Shown piece by piece: positions 16,565 through 24,829 of a stretch of DNA of 31,862 nt (the first letter of the stretch is position 1; each line of letters begins with the position of its first letter). Below the pieces are notes generated by a model, which saw only the letters and a program-made list of their open reading frames with translations, was not told the DNA's origin and did not search any database. The stretch is from JABCPH02 sp963524305 (GTDB lineage Bacteria; Fusobacteriota; Fusobacteriia; Fusobacteriales; Leptotrichiaceae). The DNA is taken from NCBI GenBank assembly GCA_963524305.1, contig CAURGH010000020.1:1-31862 (forward strand). Direction: 5' to 3'. The translations under genes were made by a program, and so were the position numbers.

Positions 16565-18277
16565 TTATTTCACCAAAAACTCTTTCACAAAATTAACAAC
16601 TTCCTCAACCTTAACTTCAACGCTTTCTCCAGTTGCTCTATCTTTAACTTCCACAATTCCATTAACCGCACCTTTCCCAGCTACAATTTTAAGCGGAAAT
16701 CCAATTAAGTCAGCATCTTTAAACTTAAATCCTGCTCTCTCATTTCTGTCGTCTAAAACAACATCAATATTTTCATTTTTCAACGCCTCATAAATTCTTT
16801 CAGCAACATTTACTTGAGTTTTATCTTTTACATTAGCAATAATCACATCTGCAATATATGGTGCAATTGATTTTGGCCAAATAATTCCAAAATCATCGTG
16901 TTTTTGCTCAATTACAGCTGACATCAGTCTTGAAACACCAATTCCATAACATCCCATTAAAATTATCTGCTGTTTACCATTTTCATCTAAAACTTTCGCA
17001 TCTAATGCTTTTGAATATTTATCTCCCAATTTGAAAATGTGTCCAACTTCCATTCCACGAGCAATTTTTAGCACACCTTTTCCGTCTGGCGAAATATCTC
17101 CCGCTCTAGCCGTTCTAATATCAGCAACCATATCATAATGCAAATCTTCCAAATTAACATTAATAAAATGATAATCTTTTTTATTTGCTCCCAATGCAAA
17201 ATTTCTCACATATTTTACAGTTTCATCAATAACAACTGTAAGACCTTCTTTTTTCTCATAAGATCCTGCAAATCCAGGAACAATCCCAAATTTTTCACAT
17301 TCTTCTTCAGTCATCATTTCCAATTCCATCGAAGCATTCACTGCATTTTTCAATTTAATTTCATTTACATCTAAATCTCCACGAATAAGTGCCAGTACAT
17401 AATTTACTTTATCTTCCAACACTTCCTTCAACATAACTGCTTTAACAGTTTTTTCCTCTGGAATATTCAAAAATTCTGATAAATCCTTAATTGTCTTAGT
17501 ATTAGGCGTTTCAACCAATTCTTTTGGCAATTTTTCCTCTGAACTTTCCTTCAGTTCAATAATACTCACAGCTTTTTCAACATTTGCAGCATAATCTGAT
17601 GAGTCACTGTATAGAATATCGTCCTCTCCGTTTTCAGCAAGTACCATAAATTCATTTGAAGCATCTCCTCCAATCGAACCAGAATCCGCATCAACCGCTC
17701 TAAATTTTAATTCCATTCTTTCCAAAACTCTAGAATATGCATTTTTCATATTCAAAAATTCCTCATCCAACGATTCTTTTGTCAAATGGAAACTATAAGC
17801 ATCTTTCATCAAGAACTCTCTTCCTCTCATAAGACCAAATCTTGGACGCATTTCATCTCTAAATTTTGTCTGAATTTGATACAAGTTAAACGGCAATTCT
17901 TTATACGAAGTAATTGTATTTCTAACAATATCCGTAACAACTTCTTCATGCGTAGGTCCCAATGCAAATTCTCTCTCATTTCTATCCTTCATTCTCATAA
18001 GTTCCGAACCATAAGCAAACCATCTACCAGACTCTTCCCACAATGAAGCCGGTTGCAACACTGGCATTAAAATTTCCTGTGACCCAGCTCTATCCATTTC
18101 CTCTCTAACAATATTCTCAATTTTTTTCAAAACTTTATATCCCAATGGCAAATAGCTATAAACTCCTCTTGTTAGCTGTCTAATCATAGAAGCTCTCAAC
18201 ATCAATTTATGACTTATCACTTCTGCCTCTTTTGGTGCTTCCTTATATGTTTTTAAAAATGCTTTCGATAATCTCAT
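16565..18277 (-). CDS. proS: Prolyl-tRNA synthetase (bacterial type)
   Basis: This class II synthetase charges tRNA-Pro in the cytoplasm. The 570-aa length and layout match the bacterial type with an inserted editing domain. RGVYSYLPLGYKVLKKIE lies near residues 37-54. Motif 2 is FRDEMRPRFGLMRGREFLMK (about 139-158), the editing insertion lies roughly at 225-400, and motif 3 is GCYGIGVSRLMSAVIEQ. The C-terminal anticodon-binding domain includes VVLDDRNERAGFKFKDADLIGFP. AAAGGATAG lies before the ATG. The leader (18278-18451) is very AT-rich, and I see no T-box or clear promoter in it. Confidence 0.97.
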   Translation of the reverse strand: MRLSKAFLKTYKEAPKEAEVISHKLMLRASMIRQLTRGVYSYLPLGYKVLKKIENIVREEMDRAGSQEILMPVLQPASLWEESGRWFAYGSELMRMKDRNEREFALGPTHEEVVTDIVRNTITSYKELPFNLYQIQTKFRDEMRPRFGLMRGREFLMKDAYSFHLTKESLDEEFLNMKNAYSRVLERMELKFRAVDADSGSIGGDASNEFMVLAENGEDDILYSDSSDYAANVEKAVSIIELKESSEEKLPKELVETPNTKTIKDLSEFLNIPEEKTVKAVMLKEVLEDKVNYVLALIRGDLDVNEIKLKNAVNASMELEMMTEEECEKFGIVPGFAGSYEKKEGLTVVIDETVKYVRNFALGANKKDYHFINVNLEDLHYDMVADIRTARAGDISPDGKGVLKIARGMEVGHIFKLGDKYSKALDAKVLDENGKQQIILMGCYGIGVSRLMSAVIEQKHDDFGIIWPKSIAPYIADVIIANVKDKTQVNVAERIYEALKNENIDVVLDDRNERAGFKFKDADLIGFPLKIVAGKGAVNGIVEVKDRATGESVEVKVEEVVNFVKEFLVK

Positions 18278-18442
18278 TATTTTTTCTATCCTTTCACTAT
18301 TTTTTATTTTAATTTTTTTATTAAAAATATTTTAAATTAATTTATTCTTTTTAAAAAAAATAAACTTAAATAGATATCTTCAAAAATAATTTTTAAAAAT
18401 TTAATTTATTTCCAATAAAATCTTTCCATTTACATATTTTAT

Positions 18443-18480
18443 ATTATACTAAAAAAGACTAGAAATAGTCTAGTCTTTTT
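18443..18480 (-). terminator. Terminator after the LprI-like gene
   Basis: A perfect 11-pair stem, AAAAAGACTAG (18452-18462) with CTAGTCTTTTT (18470-18480) and a seven-base loop, begins right after the stop codon of the LprI-like gene. On the minus strand the stem ends in a T run continuing past 18452. Confidence 0.85.
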
Positions 18481-18909
18481 TTATTTTTTTAATTTGTCAT
18501 ATCTCTTTGCCAATTCAATTGCCCTATTCTGAGTATACTCTAACAAAACACCACCATAAACCACTCCGTAGATTGTTCCACAAACATCATCGTCACAAGC
18601 AGCTTGTGTCGCAGTACTTTTTGCAGCTTTTTCTTTTTTCTTAATCCATTCTCGTTCTTCATTTCTAAGTTTAACTTTTTCAGGTTCTGGTAATTTTGCC
18701 ATCAATAATTTATAAACTTTATTTAATTCGTCATCCCAGCTGTCAATCATAATACTCGTGGCATTTTTTAAATCAGCATTACTTCCCTCGAACATAGTTT
18801 CTAAACGCTTCTCTCTATCCTCCATTTTCTTTACCATATCACTTGTATAACTAGCAAATCCACTAACTGTAATCATTAAACTTACAATTAGAATTAATAA
18901 TTTTTTCAT
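18481..18909 (-). CDS. Secreted LprI-like (DUF1311) protein
   Basis: The 142-aa product starts with a signal peptide (MKKLLILIVSLMITVSGFAS). The mature part has the helical LprI N-terminal/DUF1311 pattern: a W-D-D-E-L-N-K-V-Y-K-L-L block, then LRNEEREWIKKKEKAA, two cysteines (ACDDDVC) and a final YTQNRAIELAKRYDKL helix. Mycobacterial LprI inhibits lysozyme. Many DUF1311 proteins have no known role, so I give only the family. Both cysteines fall in one short loop and could form a disulfide in the periplasm. AGGAG lies about ten bases before the ATG. It may be co-transcribed with the small zinc-ribbon-like gene and gldA upstream. Confidence 0.75.
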   Translation of the reverse strand: MKKLLILIVSLMITVSGFASYTSDMVKKMEDREKRLETMFEGSNADLKNATSIMIDSWDDELNKVYKLLMAKLPEPEKVKLRNEEREWIKKKEKAAKSTATQAACDDDVCGTIYGVVYGGVLLEYTQNRAIELAKRYDKLKK

Positions 18910-18945
18910 AAAAACGTTTCTCCTATTTATTCATTATCACATTTA

Positions 18946-19083
18946 CTAATAATTTTTCTTTATTATTTTCCAATCATGTTTTTTATTTGGTGATTTAGGA
19001 CAACTATTTCCTTTCGGTGGCTCACCTTGCGTTCCCCATTTCATTTTACAATAACTACATTCATATTGAACTCTCTCTTTCAT
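18946..19083 (-). CDS. Small zinc-ribbon-like protein (45 aa)
   Basis: This short gene begins MKERVQYECSYCKMKWGTQG. Possible metal ligands are C9 and C12 (CSYC), C28 (SCP) and H36 (KKHDW), a zinc-ribbon-like spacing. The ATG at 19083 has an excellent ribosome site (GAGGAGGT) seven bases upstream. That site starts only a few bases after the gldA stop, so it is probably translated from the gldA transcript. No signal peptide or membrane segment is present, so it should be cytoplasmic. I do not recognise a functional family. A role as a small zinc-binding adaptor is only a guess. Confidence 0.7.
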   Translation of the reverse strand: MKERVQYECSYCKMKWGTQGEPPKGNSCPKSPNKKHDWKIIKKNY

Positions 19084-19104
19084 TTTAGTTACCTCCTCAT
19101 AAAA

Positions 19105-20193
19105 CTAATTCTTACCAAGTTCATCTGCTACTAATATTGCTGCAAAAACATCATCAGCAGTAACTTTAAATGGCATATTATGAATTGTTTCTCCTTCAGC
19201 TGTACTTGCTTTTGCTACTTCATATAATCTTCCTTTTGAAACACTTCCCATTCCTAATTCAGCTAATGTTGTTGGAAGTCCTACACTCTTACAAAAGTCT
19301 ACAACTTTTTTAATTTCACACAAACATCTATTTTCTAGAACTAATTGCGCTATTGTTCCAAATGCTACTTTTTCTCCATGATACATATGGTGTCCTTCTT
19401 CTAAAATAGTAAGACCATTGTGAATAGCATGAGCTGCAGCAAGTCCTCCACTTTCAAATCCAATTCCACTTAAATAAGTATTTGCTTCAATTATATTTTC
19501 TAAAGCTTTTGTAACCACTTTATTTTCTACTGAAACTTTGGCTTTTAATCCATCTTCAAATAATGTGTCTTTACATAATTCTGCAATGGCAATAGCTGCT
19601 TTTGTAATACCAGCTCCAGCAATTGAAGAAGCATTTGCATCAACACAGGCTTTGGCTTCGTAATAAGTAGCAAGTGCATCCCCAATTCCAGCTACAAGAA
19701 GTCTAGCAGGTGCGTTTACAATTACATTTGTATCCATTATTACAATATCAGGATTTGCCTTTAAGAATAAATATTCTTCAAATTCTCCATTTGGAGTATA
19801 AACTACTGACAAAGCACTACAAGGTGCATCAGTTGACGCAATTGTCGGAACAATAAATACAGGAATATTTTCATAATAAGATACTGCTTTTGCTGTATCA
19901 AGAGTTTTTCCTCCACCTATTCCAAATATTGCATCACAATTTTTTTCTTTTAGAATATCAATATTTCGATTAATTTCATTTTTGGAACATTCTCCTCCAA
20001 AAACTTCAATATGGTAATTGATACCTTCCTTTTCAAAACTTTCTACAATTTTATCTTTAAAATTATCAAAAATAAATTTATCTACAAGAAGGTACGCTCC
20101 TTTATTACCACGTAATTTATAATAAGTTGCTAAATTTGCAATTTCATCTTTTCCTTGAACATATTTTGATGGTGAATTAATAATTTTTCTCAT
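19105..20193 (-). CDS. gldA: Glycerol dehydrogenase (NAD+-dependent)
   Basis: GldA oxidises glycerol to dihydroxyacetone with NAD+ in the cytoplasm. The 362-aa protein has the family nucleotide motif FGIGGGKTLDTAKA and the PTIASTDAPCSALSVVY block. Likely zinc ligands are the Asp of GIGDALATYYEA and the two His of AAAHAIHNGL and MYHGEKVAFG. The length equals that of E. coli GldA (about 367). A sigma-70-type promoter lies upstream, and AGGAGATG precedes the ATG. Related iron-type alcohol dehydrogenases are the alternative, but the motifs fit GldA well. Confidence 0.93.
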   Translation of the reverse strand: MRKIINSPSKYVQGKDEIANLATYYKLRGNKGAYLLVDKFIFDNFKDKIVESFEKEGINYHIEVFGGECSKNEINRNIDILKEKNCDAIFGIGGGKTLDTAKAVSYYENIPVFIVPTIASTDAPCSALSVVYTPNGEFEEYLFLKANPDIVIMDTNVIVNAPARLLVAGIGDALATYYEAKACVDANASSIAGAGITKAAIAIAELCKDTLFEDGLKAKVSVENKVVTKALENIIEANTYLSGIGFESGGLAAAHAIHNGLTILEEGHHMYHGEKVAFGTIAQLVLENRCLCEIKKVVDFCKSVGLPTTLAELGMGSVSKGRLYEVAKASTAEGETIHNMPFKVTADDVFAAILVADELGKN

Positions 20194-20237
20194 AAAAAAT
20201 CATCTCCTATAAAATTAAATCTTTATTTATTATTACA

Positions 20238-20265
20238 ATTATAACTTATTTTTCCATAAAGTCAA
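20238..20265 (-). promoter_or_regulatory. Promoter of gldA
   Basis: On the minus strand TTGACT (20265-20260) and TATAAT (20243-20238) are separated by 16 bases, about 45 bases before the gldA start. Confidence 0.7.
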
Positions 20266-20296
20266 TCAAATCCAACAACAGTTTCTTGCAAATTTT

Positions 20297-21361
20297 CTAT
20301 TGATTTTCATATCTTTTTATCGCATCTACAAACACTTTTTCTTCACTCGATAAAGGTATTGAATCTTGATTTGAAATATGTCCATGATACCAAGGTTTTG
20401 ATTTGAAATATCCTTTCAAATCTCCTGTAAAAATGTAACCTTTTTCTGCATATAATGTATTTCTTAATAATCGAAGTTTTTCTTTAGAATAATTTTCTAA
20501 TACTGATTCATTTCCATTTACTACTTCATCCATTACTTCATGCAATTCTTCCAATTCTTCTCCACTACCATTTGATGTTTGTGTTTGTGATACAGAACCA
20601 TCATTGTTAATATTTGGCAATCCTTCTTTTTCTCTTATTGCATTAATAAAGGCTTTTTCGTAATCTGTTAATTGAATTGTATCTTGATCAACTACAGTTC
20701 CATGATACCAAGGTTTTGATTCAAAATAATTTTTCAAATCTCCTGTGAAAATGTAACCTTTTTCTGCGTACAATGTATTTCTCAATAATCTCAACTGATC
20801 TTTTGAATATTTATTCAATGCATCTGTATTACCATTTGTAACAACTTCTTCCATTAATTTATGTAATTCATCTAATTCAGGTGCTGATTGATCATTACTT
20901 GGCTGATCTGTTGTAGTATTCGTAGTATTTGTATTATTGTCATTAGTTGTTGAAATCGATGCTATTCCATCATTTGGATTACTTTTTGGTAATGCTTTTG
21001 AAGCATTGATTGCTGAAAATATTAAAACAACAATAAATAAAAACATTGAAACTATTCCTGCAATATATATCATAAATATTACTTTCCAATATTTTTTGTA
21101 ATTAATAAAAAATTTCTTAATCTCATTCATACTTTTGCTAAATTTATAATCTGATAAATTCCCACCTGATGTAAATAAATTTTTCCCTGCAAATATTATT
21201 GGAACTCCTATTATTGCTCCTATTATTGTAAGCGAAATCATTCCACCTTGTATCATCAAAATAATTCCTATTATTTTATGTATAACCGATATCCAATTAA
21301 TCGAATTTAAAAATGTCATATCTAAAAAACTATTTCTGTTATCTGAAAAATTATTATCCAT
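20297..21361 (-). CDS. Membrane protein with two YARHG domains (DUF5362-like N-terminus)
   Basis: The 354-aa protein begins with a membrane region of about three hydrophobic segments (roughly 28-40, 42-60 and 93-118) like that of the gene just upstream. An Asn/Thr-rich linker (128-158) follows, then two copies of a YARHG domain (about 166-247 and 273-354). Each copy contains LRLLRNTLYAEKGYIFTGDL and an F-x-S-K-P-W-Y block. YARHG domains are thought to be extracytoplasmic, so the repeats probably face the periplasm. The molecular function is unknown. GGGAG precedes the ATG. The two copies are still very similar at DNA level (20300-20545 and 20621-20866), which points to a recent tandem duplication. 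Confidence 0.78.
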   Translation of the reverse strand: MDNNFSDNRNSFLDMTFLNSINWISVIHKIIGIILMIQGGMISLTIIGAIIGVPIIFAGKNLFTSGGNLSDYKFSKSMNEIKKFFINYKKYWKVIFMIYIAGIVSMFLFIVVLIFSAINASKALPKSNPNDGIASISTTNDNNTNTTNTTTDQPSNDQSAPELDELHKLMEEVVTNGNTDALNKYSKDQLRLLRNTLYAEKGYIFTGDLKNYFESKPWYHGTVVDQDTIQLTDYEKAFINAIREKEGLPNINNDGSVSQTQTSNGSGEELEELHEVMDEVVNGNESVLENYSKEKLRLLRNTLYAEKGYIFTGDLKGYFKSKPWYHGHISNQDSIPLSSEEKVFVDAIKRYENQ

Positions 21362-21429
21362 ATTTATCTCCCTTTTTTATTTTCAACTATTTTTGTATCC
21401 ATTGTATCTATAAATTTTCTAATTTTATA

Positions 21430-22002
21430 TTAATATTCATATCCTGTATGTCCACCTGAGAAAGTACCAAGAAGTGCTGCTATTGTTCCTGCAAATGCCA
21501 CAAATCCAATTATCATTAATACAATTGAAATCAACATCGATACTAACAAAATTACCCAGTATTTTTTATATTCAGCAAAAAACATTTTTAAATTCGACTC
21601 TTCTCCAGTAATTTTATAATTGAATAAAATTTTACTTGTATCCATCAATTTCATACTAGCTATAATCATTGGAATTCCTGTTACCAATCCGACTATACTT
21701 AATGACATCAATACTCCTTGAATTATTCCTAATATCCCGAAAATTTTATGAATATTTATAATCCAATTTACAGAACTCATAAATTCCATTTCATTTACTT
21801 CTTGATATCCATTCATATTCCCATATTCATTGTTCTGGTTATATTGATTATCATGATTTAAGACCTGATCTTCTTGATTAGAACTATTTGTGTATTTAAC
21901 TCTATTTTCTGTATCCTCTACCCGTTCTGCCTCTTTCATTAGTGCCTCTTTTCCCCTTTTATTCGCTATTTCCATCTCAAAATTTTTATCATTATCTTCC
22001 AT
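21430..22002 (-). CDS. DUF5362-like membrane protein, paralogue of the YARHG protein
   Basis: The 190-aa product has a polar N-terminal part (about 1-75, rich in Asn and Gln). Hydrophobic segments follow at about 88-125 and 150-185. The block NWIINIHKIFGILGIIQGVL aligns with NWISVIHKIIGIILMIQGGM of the next gene, and YKKYW is shared. It lacks YARHG domains. I chose the ATG at 22002, which has GGAGG upstream; a longer frame would start at a TTG inside that site. It lies 68 bases upstream of the YARHG gene and both probably share a transcript. The function is not known; it may be a membrane partner of the YARHG protein. Confidence 0.72.
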   Translation of the reverse strand: MEDNDKNFEMEIANKRGKEALMKEAERVEDTENRVKYTNSSNQEDQVLNHDNQYNQNNEYGNMNGYQEVNEMEFMSSVNWIINIHKIFGILGIIQGVLMSLSIVGLVTGIPMIIASMKLMDTSKILFNYKITGEESNLKMFFAEYKKYWVILLVSMLISIVLMIIGFVAFAGTIAALLGTFSGGHTGYEY

Positions 22003-22044
22003 GAAATAAACCTCCAATTATTAAAAAATACTTTTATCTCTATT

Positions 22045-22072
22045 ATTTTACCATATTTTTTGGTTATTACAA
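22045..22072 (-). promoter_or_regulatory. Promoter of the DUF5362-like gene pair
   Basis: On the minus strand TTGTAA (22072-22067) and TAAAAT (22050-22045) are 16 bases apart. The -10 is preceded by TGG, an extended -10 feature. Confidence 0.55.
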
Positions 22073-22151
22073 GTAACGAAATTAAAATTTTCTTCAAATC
22101 CTTATTATAAAAAAATAAATTTCCTTTTTTTCAGCTTATATTTTATCACTC

Positions 22152-22184
22152 CAACAAAAAAAGAGACTGAAAAATCCAATCTCT
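22152..22184 (-). terminator. Terminator after the comEC-like gene
   Basis: AGAGACTG (22162-22169) and CAATCTCT (22177-22184) form an eight-pair stem (one G-U in the transcript) with a seven-base loop, followed on the minus strand by seven T residues. Confidence 0.8.
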
Positions 22185-22193
22185 CAATATTTT

Positions 22194-23555
22194 TTAATAT
22201 TTCTTTTTCTTAATCTTTTCCTTCACTTTCTTAATTTCATCCTCAATTTCAATACCAACATTTCTCACAAAAATCATTCCAACAACCAACAAAATATAAT
22301 ACACAAAAACCATCCATAAATCTATTTTTCCAGCCACATTCAACTGCAACATAGGAATTTTGCTTCCCATAAAAATAAATCCTTCAAAAGCATTGTAAAT
22401 CATTTGTGCTACTGGCACAAAAATAAAATTTAATAATTTTAATTTTAAAATATTTAATAAGGTTATTGAAAACAATGCTTCGATTAAAACAGTTCCAATC
22501 GGAACTCCAATAATATTCAACAAAAATGAAAATAATGGTAATTTTTCAAAATAATACAAAAATAATGGCATACTCACGATTTGAATACAAAGGCTTAAAA
22601 TCGTTAATTTTAGACTGTCCTTCAAAATTCCATTTTTTATTTTTTCTAAAAATTTGATATTTAAAATCCTTTCTATATGTGGATACACAAAAATAATCGC
22701 AACCACAGCTGCGTATGACAATTGCATCGAAATATCTGTTATCGCATACGGATTTAGAACCAAAATCACAATTAGAGAAATCATAAGTGATTTTTTACTA
22801 TCTTCTTGCTGAAACAAAATTCTAGCTAAAATCATCATCGCCCCCATAATATACGCCCTCAAAATTCCTGGAGACATTCCAACCAAAGTACAATAAAGGG
22901 TCAACGCAATCAACGAAAAAATATACTTCCACTTGTATGCTAAATTTACAGTATCCAAAATTTTCACAATTCCAATTACGACCAAACTAATATGCGTCCC
23001 TGAAATTACAATCAAATGTGCCAATCCCGTATACTTAAATTTATCCTTCATATCTTTAGAAACTTCCGATTTTTCCCCTAAAACTGCTGCTCGTGAAAAC
23101 GCATAAAGATTCTCTTCCGTCATAAACAAATCATCAAAAATATTTAAAATATACCTTCTAAAATTATTCAATTTTGATTCCTTGTATCCCTTAATTTTTC
23201 CTTCAATCGTCATAAATCCCTTTTTCGTAACAACTTTTTTCACATCAAATCGCATTAAATAATACCCATAACTCAAATTTTTAGTATTTTTAATACTCGC
23301 TTGTTTAACCAAATATTTATTATTCACTTTTTGAACTGCCCCAGTAGAACCATCAATTTTCACATACAAAATCTTCTCGCCTTTCAGCTCCCCATCAAAA
23401 GTAACATACTTCAAATAGCAGTTAAACAAAATCACTCCCAATACCAACAATATTCCAAAACTCATAATTTTCTTAAAATCTTCCATCGACAATTTTTTAT
23501 TCCAAAATTTTCTAAATTCCTCAACTCCACTTTTCCCAATTATTTTTTCCAGCAT
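22194..23555 (-). CDS. comEC: ComEC/Rec2-type competence membrane protein, without metallo-beta-lactamase domain
   Basis: ComEC forms the inner-membrane channel for single-stranded DNA during natural transformation. The 453-aa protein has an N-terminal membrane segment (about 30-50), an OB-like extracytoplasmic region (about 55-125), and the polytopic competence domain with the family motif HLIVISGTHISL (180-191), GMSPGILRAYIMG and ISMQLSYAAV. Full-length ComEC proteins usually also have a C-terminal metallo-beta-lactamase-like domain; it is absent here, and the protein ends in a Lys-rich tail. The gene starts directly after the stop of a pilin-like gene (TAA then ATG), whose last codons supply the ribosome site AAAAGGAG. 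A terminator follows. Confidence 0.88.
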   Translation of the reverse strand: MLEKIIGKSGVEEFRKFWNKKLSMEDFKKIMSFGILLVLGVILFNCYLKYVTFDGELKGEKILYVKIDGSTGAVQKVNNKYLVKQASIKNTKNLSYGYYLMRFDVKKVVTKKGFMTIEGKIKGYKESKLNNFRRYILNIFDDLFMTEENLYAFSRAAVLGEKSEVSKDMKDKFKYTGLAHLIVISGTHISLVVIGIVKILDTVNLAYKWKYIFSLIALTLYCTLVGMSPGILRAYIMGAMMILARILFQQEDSKKSLMISLIVILVLNPYAITDISMQLSYAAVVAIIFVYPHIERILNIKFLEKIKNGILKDSLKLTILSLCIQIVSMPLFLYYFEKLPLFSFLLNIIGVPIGTVLIEALFSITLLNILKLKLLNFIFVPVAQMIYNAFEGFIFMGSKIPMLQLNVAGKIDLWMVFVYYILLVVGMIFVRNVGIEIEDEIKKVKEKIKKKKY

Positions 23556-24089
23556 TTACAACTCCTTTTCCCACAAAACCGATTTCAAATAATCATCCTT
23601 TACATTAATCGGCTCTTTCGCCTTGTAAATACTAATAATCGGAAATTTCGCAGCATTTATCGTATTCGTAGAAATCCTATAAAATATTTTGTCACCTTTT
23701 TTATTCAACAAATAAATCGAAAATCCCCTCTCAAAATTCCCTTCATTAGTCGTACTTCTAACAAAATCATCATTTTTCTTCGTATTATTTGTCATATATG
23801 AAATTTGATCAGAAATAACCATTTTATCTATAATATCTTTTGTATTCTCTCTAAAAAAAACTGTTTTTTTAGAAATCTGAAAATCTAAAATATATTCTTT
23901 TTTATTATGTTGTGAATACTGCTGAATCTTTCTAACAAACTGACTTATATTTCTCTTTTGAATTGTAAACTCCTGTTTTTCCTTCTGTTTCTGCAAACTA
24001 ATCGAAACAATCGAAAATAAAATCATAACAATCGACATGTATAACAAAACCTCAACGAGCGTAAACCCGCCATTCCCTCTCTTTTTCAC
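23556..24089 (-). CDS. Type IV pilin-like / competence pseudopilin
   Basis: The 177-aa product has a prepilin leader, MKKRGNGG, followed by FTLVEVLLYMSIVMILFSIV. Cleavage by a prepilin peptidase after the second Gly, methylation of Phe and the conserved Glu at +5 are expected. The rest is a soluble globular domain, with no cysteines to form a typical pilin disulfide loop. The start codon is GTG at 24089. A stop lies immediately before it in frame, and GAGGGG lies about ten bases upstream. Its tight link to comEC suggests a role in the DNA-uptake pseudopilus. A minor type II secretion pseudopilin is the alternative. Confidence 0.82.
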   Translation of the reverse strand: MKKRGNGGFTLVEVLLYMSIVMILFSIVSISLQKQKEKQEFTIQKRNISQFVRKIQQYSQHNKKEYILDFQISKKTVFFRENTKDIIDKMVISDQISYMTNNTKKNDDFVRSTTNEGNFERGFSIYLLNKKGDKIFYRISTNTINAAKFPIISIYKAKEPINVKDDYLKSVLWEKEL

Positions 24090-24161
24090 TCAAAATCAAC
24101 CCCTCAATTTCATAATTTAAAATAGATTTCCCCTTTTTAAATCTATAAATTTATGCTTTTT

Positions 24162-24199
24162 AACAAAAAAACTCAAATAATTTTTTGTTATCTGAGTTT
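24162..24199 (-). terminator. Terminator after the toxin-antitoxin remnant
   Basis: AAACTCA (24169-24175) pairs with TGAGTTT (24193-24199), with a further ATAA/TTAT inside the stem. On the minus strand a TTTTTTTGTT tract follows. It lies between the toxin gene region and the pilin-like gene, and so isolates them. Confidence 0.7.
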
Positions 24200-24241
24200 A
24201 TTATAACTTATTTTTTTGATTTTTTCTAGATATTTTTAATT

Positions 24242-24340
24242 TTATTTTAATATTTCTTCTGAAATTTTTGTTTTATCAATATCTTTAATATCTTTACAAA
24301 TCACATATTCAATAGTATTTGGATTTTTCAATCTAAGTAA
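24242..24340 (-). pseudogene. Short coding remnant downstream of the toxin gene
   Basis: A stop-bounded open frame reads DLLRLKNPNTIEYVICKDIK and continues to EEILK before its stop at 24244-24242. It has no start codon or ribosome site, and it overlaps the end of the broken toxin frame. The composition looks like protein rather than random sequence. It may be the tail of another lost gene; I do not recognise the family. Confidence 0.3.
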
Positions 24341-24597
24341 ATCTTACTTCTATGTCCAAAATCAATAGCCACTATTACCAAAATATCATCCTAAATATCC
24401 ACAATAAGCCTATAATCCATTATTCTATACCGCCAAAGCCCTTTTAAATTTCCTGTCAATGCTTTTCCTTTTTTTCTTGGATTTTCCACATTTACAAGAT
24501 TCTTTTTTATATATGAATATAGTGTTCGTTTAGTAGATTTATCTAATTTTTTTATTTTCTTATTCAACTCTTCCGAAATTTCTACTCTAAATCCCAT
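24328..24597 (-). pseudogene. RelE/ParE-family toxin gene with in-frame amber codon
   Basis: The first 68 codons encode a RelE-type mRNA interferase: MGFRVEISEELNKKIKKLDK, then KGKALTGNLKGLWRYRI and DYRLIVDI. A TAG follows at 24393-24391. Beyond it the same frame continues without interruption as DDILVIVAIDFGHRSKIYLD to a TGA at 24330-24328, which is exactly the expected toxin C-terminus. A single base change (for example CAG or AAG to TAG) would account for this. The truncated product lacks the last strand with the basic and aromatic residues often needed for activity, so the toxin is probably dead. The ATG at 24597 overlaps the antitoxin gene and has GAGGAGGT upstream. Confidence 0.82.
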
Positions 24598-24809
24598 TCT
24601 TTAGCTACCTCCTCAAATGGAATTGTTACTAACTTCCCTTCTTCCTTTGCTTTTAAATATTCTTTACATATTTCCAAATCATATTCATCTTCTATTTTCT
24701 CAAATATCAGATCTTTAATATATTGAGATACCGAAAAGCCTTTACTTTCAATAAATTTTTTTATTACTTTTTCCTCTTCATCATTAAATCTAATTGAAAT
24801 TACAGACAT
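24582..24809 (-). CDS. RelB/DUF6290-type antitoxin
   Basis: The 75-aa product begins MSVISIRFNDEEEKVIKKFI, a ribbon-helix-helix-type DNA-binding start, and continues with a segment (YLKAKEEGKLVTIPFEEVAK) typical of RelB-type toxin neutralisation. The ATG at 24809 has GGAGAG eight bases upstream; a frame three codons longer would use a GTG. The end overlaps the toxin start by 16 bases, the normal arrangement of such pairs. A perfect palindrome at the promoter -10 is probably its operator. The gene appears intact although its toxin has an amber codon. Confidence 0.85.
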   Translation of the reverse strand: MSVISIRFNDEEEKVIKKFIESKGFSVSQYIKDLIFEKIEDEYDLEICKEYLKAKEEGKLVTIPFEEVAKEWDLE

Positions 24810-24829
24810 TATTATCACTCTCCTTTTTT

